Shown here: positions 6,230 through 8,888 of the stretch, one piece after another
How positions within the stretch are numbered: position 1 is the first letter of the stretch
Layout: every line of letters begins with the position of its first letter
Assembly (NCBI GenBank): GCA_013694825.1
Contig: JACDBR010000115.1
Span: 1-8,888 of the forward strand
DNA: 8,888 nt
Direction: 5' to 3'
Source: Solirubrobacterales bacterium
GTDB taxonomy: Bacteria > Actinomycetota > Thermoleophilia > Solirubrobacterales > 70-9
The notes under the pieces: model-generated
What the model was told of the DNA's origin: nothing
The model's input: only the letters and a program-made list of their open reading frames with translations
Databases searched by the model: none
Translations under genes and position numbers: made by a program

Positions 6230-8098
6230 ATGTCCCTACGGGCCCCGATACCGACTCGAATCGCCGCGGCTCTCCTTCTAGCCGCGATCGTTTTCCTTTC
6301 GGCCGGCGGCTCGGCTCGTGCCGCCAAGCTCGAGCGCGACGTGATCAGGCCGGTGCACACCGGTGAGCGCGTGCTGATCTTTGAGCTCGACGACGTCGCG
6401 CCGGCGACTCTGATGGGGGCGAGGGCGCAGATCCGCCTAAAGCCACAGGTGCGCCAGCATCTCCGCAATCGCTACGAGCGCCGCGCGCGGCGCATCAAGG
6501 CTCGCAAGCGGATGCAGCGCCGACTCAATCGCCAGCTGCAGGTCGGGTACGTGCGTCGGACCGCCGCGGCCGGCGAACGGTTGAGCGTCTCGAAGCCGAC
6601 GTGGGGCGGGCGTGGCCTGATCAAGGTCGTCCACTCCAAGCCCGAGACGCTGATCAGCTCCGGCCCGCAGGGCCCGGTGGATACGAGCTCGGCGAGCTTC
6701 GAGTTCTCCTCCTCGGCCTCGGCGCAGGGATTCCAGTGTCGTCTCGACGCCGCGGAGTGGAGCCCATGCTCGAGTCCACAGGCCTACTCGGATCTGGCCG
6801 AAGGCCCACACGCCTTCGAGGTCCAGGCCGTGGACTCGTCCGGCGCCACCCTCGGCGCCCCGGTGAGCCGCAGCTTCAGCGTCGACACCATCGCGCCGGA
6901 GACGAACATCACGACGGGCCCGCAAGGCACGATCATCACGCGGTCGGCGAGCTACGGCTTCACCTCGCTCGAGGAGGGTTCGACTTTCCATTGCAGGCTC
7001 GACGCGGGCGCATGGGAGCGCTGCTCGAGCCCACAGCGCTACTCCTCGCTGGCCAACGGCGACCACGACTTCTCCGTCCGGGCGGTGGACGCCGCGGGTA
7101 ACTCCGACCGCACTCCGGAGACCCGCTCCTTCGTCGTCGATGCTCCGCCGGACGTTTACAGCATCGACAACTGGCCCAGCCTGGAGTGGAGCTTCTTCTC
7201 CGAGCAGAGTCCCTGGAACCGTCGGATCGATCGCTCCGATGTGGCCGCGAACTCCGAGACGATGATCGGCAGGATGCTGGCCGACGGCGGCCCTGCGCCG
7301 GAGTCGGTCAACTCCAACCAGATCTGGGGCATCCCGATCTACTACGCGCGCGCCAGCGACCCGCTCTACACGCTCGAGCTCAGCGGCGGCTTCGACTACA
7401 CCCGCGAGATCAACGGCGAGACGATCCACGTTCCGGTCGGCGCCAAGCCCTCGGCCGGCTCGGACGGCGTGATCTGGGTCGTTGACCAGACCGACGGCTT
7501 CGTCTACGCCATGCAGCGCGCGACGGTGAACCACGACTCGCGGGTGATCAGCGCCTGGAAGGGATACCGCCTCGCCTCCGACGGCTCCGGCTTCCGCTAC
7601 CCCTCGGGGCCGCCGACGGGCATTGAGCCGATCAGGCCAGAGGAGCTCAAGGCGGGCTACGTCAACCACACGATGTCGATGGGCGTGCGCTGCCTCTCGG
7701 GTCATCCGGTCGCCCCGTTCGATCAGTCGCTGACGGTCGGCGAGGCGTGCAGTGGCGACGCCAACGCGGCTAGCACTCGTCTCAGCATGGGCAACGTGGT
7801 CTTCCTCGACATGAGCCACGCCGAGATCGAGGCGCTCTCGATCCCGACCTGGCAGGAGGCGATCCTGAAAGGACTGGCCGACCACGGTGCCGTCGTCGGG
7901 CTGAACGGCGGCGCCGCGTGGTCGCTCAAGTTCGAGAACCGCCTCGACCGCACGAGCCTCGGCGAGCCGGATCCCTACGCGGCGGCTGGACTGCCCTCGA
8001 CGCTCCACTGGGACGATGCCCTCGACGGGGCCGGCGGCTGGGCGGCTCACCTGAAGGTCCTCAAGCCGTTCTCCCGGCCCTGCTCGGGAATCTGCTAG
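6230..8098 (+). CDS. secreted protein with basic segment, two Ig-like repeats and an uncharacterised C-terminal domain
   Basis: The 622-residue protein starts with a signal peptide (R4, R10, hydrophobic core 11-25, cleavage likely after SARA at 28-31). A very basic stretch at 79-101 has 13 Arg/Lys in 23 residues. Two Ig-like repeats follow at about 137-218 and 222-304; each has the pattern 'F.CRLD...W..CSSPQ.Y..L..G.H.F.V.AVD..G', with cysteines C170/C180 and C255/C265 placed for one disulfide each, as in bacterial Ig-like repeats of secreted proteins. The C-terminal domain (about 320-590) begins FFSEQSPWNRRID and includes SETMIGRMLADGG, AGSDGVIWVVDQTDGFVYAM, PIRPEELKAGYVNHTMSMGV and LSIPTWQEAILKGLADHGA. 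This matches a group of secreted actinobacterial proteins of unknown function starting 'FSP.SPWN.PI'. No catalytic motif is recognisable. The gene is led by a cyclic-di-GMP riboswitch and a strong ribosome binding site, and is followed by a paralogue 46 bases downstream. A role at the cell surface or in the matrix is inferred. Confidence 0.9.
   Translation: MSLRAPIPTRIAAALLLAAIVFLSAGGSARAAKLERDVIRPVHTGERVLIFELDDVAPATLMGARAQIRLKPQVRQHLRNRYERRARRIKARKRMQRRLNRQLQVGYVRRTAAAGERLSVSKPTWGGRGLIKVVHSKPETLISSGPQGPVDTSSASFEFSSSASAQGFQCRLDAAEWSPCSSPQAYSDLAEGPHAFEVQAVDSSGATLGAPVSRSFSVDTIAPETNITTGPQGTIITRSASYGFTSLEEGSTFHCRLDAGAWERCSSPQRYSSLANGDHDFSVRAVDAAGNSDRTPETRSFVVDAPPDVYSIDNWPSLEWSFFSEQSPWNRRIDRSDVAANSETMIGRMLADGGPAPESVNSNQIWGIPIYYARASDPLYTLELSGGFDYTREINGETIHVPVGAKPSAGSDGVIWVVDQTDGFVYAMQRATVNHDSRVISAWKGYRLASDGSGFRYPSGPPTGIEPIRPEELKAGYVNHTMSMGVRCLSGHPVAPFDQSLTVGEACSGDANAASTRLSMGNVVFLDMSHAEIEALSIPTWQEAILKGLADHGAVVGLNGGAAWSLKFENRLDRTSLGEPDPYAAAGLPSTLHWDDALDGAGGWAAHLKVLKPFSRPCSGIC
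7666..7734 (+). repeat. 69-base stretch identical to 8771-8839 (copy 1)
   Basis: These 69 bases inside the secreted-protein gene are identical, wobble positions included, to 8771-8839 in the downstream paralogue. They encode the segment from HTMSMGVRCL to APFDQSLT. The offset between copies is 1105 bases. Perfect identity here, against about three quarters protein identity across the domain, suggests recent gene conversion or strong constraint. Confidence 0.9.
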
Positions 8099-8132
8099 AC
8101 GCGAGATACGACGCGCCGTGCCGGTCGCGGCC

Positions 8133-8138
8133 TAAGCT
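8133..8138 (+). promoter_or_regulatory. candidate -10 element placed for a leaderless transcript
   Basis: TAAGCT at 8133-8138 fits TANNNT and lies 6 bases before the ATG at 8145, which is where a -10 sits when the start codon itself is the first transcribed base. No Shine-Dalgarno sequence precedes this ATG. No -35 was recognised. Confidence 0.35.
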
Positions 8139-8144
8139 TCGGCG

Positions 8145-8888
8145 ATGCGCGGCTCGGAGAGCGACCCGGGCCCGGCGCGCGGCCCCCGGCGGCTGAGAGG
8201 CTGGTTGATCGGCGCCCTCGTGATCGCGGCGCTCGCCGTCGCGGTCTTGGCGTTCGTGCTGCCGGCCTCCTCAGGCCCGGAGCGACGACGCACCGAGTTG
8301 TTCTCCGACCGAAGTCCGTGGAGTGCCCCGATCGACCGCTCACAGGTCGACCCGAACTCCGAGACGATGATCGGCAAGCTGATCGCAGACGGTGAGCCCG
8401 CGACGGAGTCGATCAGCTCGAATCAGGCATTCGGCACTCCGGTCTACTACGCCGCTGCCGGCGATCCGCTCTACACGCTCGAGCTGACCGGCGACTTCGA
8501 CTACACGCGCGAGATCGACGGCGAGACGATCCACTTGCCGGCGGGCGCCCAGCCGTCGGCCGGCTCGGACGGCGTGATCTGGGTCGTCGACCAGACCGAT
8601 GGGTTCGTCTACGCCTTGCAGGGGACGACGATCGATCACGACACGCAGGTGATCGGCGCCTGGAAGGGCTACCGGCTGGCCGCCGACGGTCTCGGCTTCC
8701 GCTACTCGTCGGGTCCCCCGACCGGGTTGGAGCCGATCCGGCCCGAGGAGCTGGCGGCCGGTTACGTCGACCACACGATGTCGATGGGCGTGCGCTGCCT
8801 CTCGGGTCATCCGGTCGCCCCGTTCGATCAGTCGCTGACCGTCGGCAAGGCCTGCGACGGCGACGTGGACCCGGCGAGCACCCGCCTC
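8145..8888 (+). CDS. membrane-anchored paralogue of the secreted protein's C-terminal domain (cut by window edge)
   Basis: The frame is open for 248 codons from the ATG at 8145 to the right edge. After a short basic N-terminus, a hydrophobic segment at about 20-40 (GWLIGALVIAALAVAVLAFV) acts as a signal anchor or signal peptide, followed directly by LFSDRSPWSAPIDRSQVDPN and the same domain as the upstream gene. By eye about 148 of 195 aligned residues are identical and no gaps are needed. The blocks AGSDGVIWVVDQTDGFVYAL and SGHPVAPFDQSLTVG are shared. The Ig-like repeats and the basic segment of the upstream protein are absent. The gap to the upstream stop is 46 bases. It may be read through from the riboswitch-led transcript or from its own promoter (TAAGCT at 8133). 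No Shine-Dalgarno sequence is visible. The function of the domain is unknown; tandem duplication of an exported protein is clear. Confidence 0.85.
   Translation, partial: MRGSESDPGPARGPRRLRGWLIGALVIAALAVAVLAFVLPASSGPERRRTELFSDRSPWSAPIDRSQVDPNSETMIGKLIADGEPATESISSNQAFGTPVYYAAAGDPLYTLELTGDFDYTREIDGETIHLPAGAQPSAGSDGVIWVVDQTDGFVYALQGTTIDHDTQVIGAWKGYRLAADGLGFRYSSGPPTGLEPIRPEELAAGYVDHTMSMGVRCLSGHPVAPFDQSLTVGKACDGDVDPASTRL
8771..8839 (+). repeat. 69-base stretch identical to 7666-7734 (copy 2)
   Basis: This is the second copy of the perfectly conserved coding stretch, in the paralogue that runs off the right edge. The identity begins at CCACACGATG and ends at GTCGCTGAC; the next base differs. Confidence 0.9.

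Noticed and set aside
6437..8050. Minus-strand 537-codon open frame opposite the secreted protein
   Set aside because: It is antisense to a gene with a signal peptide, Ig-like repeats and a paralogue. A similar antisense frame (8340-8810) exists opposite the paralogue simply because the coding strands are homologous.

Overview
The window is uniformly GC-rich. It has short gene gaps, GTG/TTG start candidates, a TANNNT-type -10 candidate and GNRA-capped RNA hairpins. With an actinobacterial type of secreted protein family, this suggests a high-GC Actinomycetota, possibly class Thermoleophilia. That placement is an inference from style and family content, not from a marker gene.

Layout. (1) Positions 1-254, minus strand: the N-terminal part of a CelD/BcsL-type GNAT acetyltransferase, cut by the left edge. 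(2) Positions 387-3434, plus strand: a tight run of an ExoA-like family 2 glycosyltransferase and two different PAPS-dependent sulfotransferases, the first pair joined by a 4-base stop/start overlap and the second by a 10-base gap. (3) Positions 3362-4468, minus strand: a third sulfotransferase that converges on the second with a 73-base tail-to-tail overlap. (4) Positions 4484-5992, plus strand: a Wzx/MOP-type polysaccharide flippase, divergent from the third sulfotransferase with almost no gap between the annotated starts. (5) Positions 5993-6229: a 237-base leader holding a hairpin just after the flippase stop, an 8-bp perfect dyad, and a class I cyclic-di-GMP (GEMM-I) riboswitch whose 3' edge runs into the Shine-Dalgarno sequence. 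(6) Positions 6230-8098: a secreted protein with a signal peptide, a very basic segment, two cysteine-containing Ig-like repeats and an uncharacterised C-terminal domain. (7) Positions 8145-8888: a tandem paralogue of that C-terminal domain on a membrane anchor without the Ig-like repeats, cut by the right edge.

Working model. The left two thirds reads as part of a surface-polysaccharide locus: sugar transfer, probable sulfation and export of lipid-linked units, plus an acetyltransferase of a type often found in such clusters. The right third reads as secreted or cell-surface proteins under cyclic-di-GMP control. Cyclic-di-GMP usually governs matrix and attachment behaviour, so a sulfated exopolysaccharide locus next to a riboswitch-controlled surface protein is coherent. 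The functional link between the two halves is inference from adjacency only. The most notable element is the riboswitch, with its competing pairings to the ribosome binding site, and the orphan protein family it controls.
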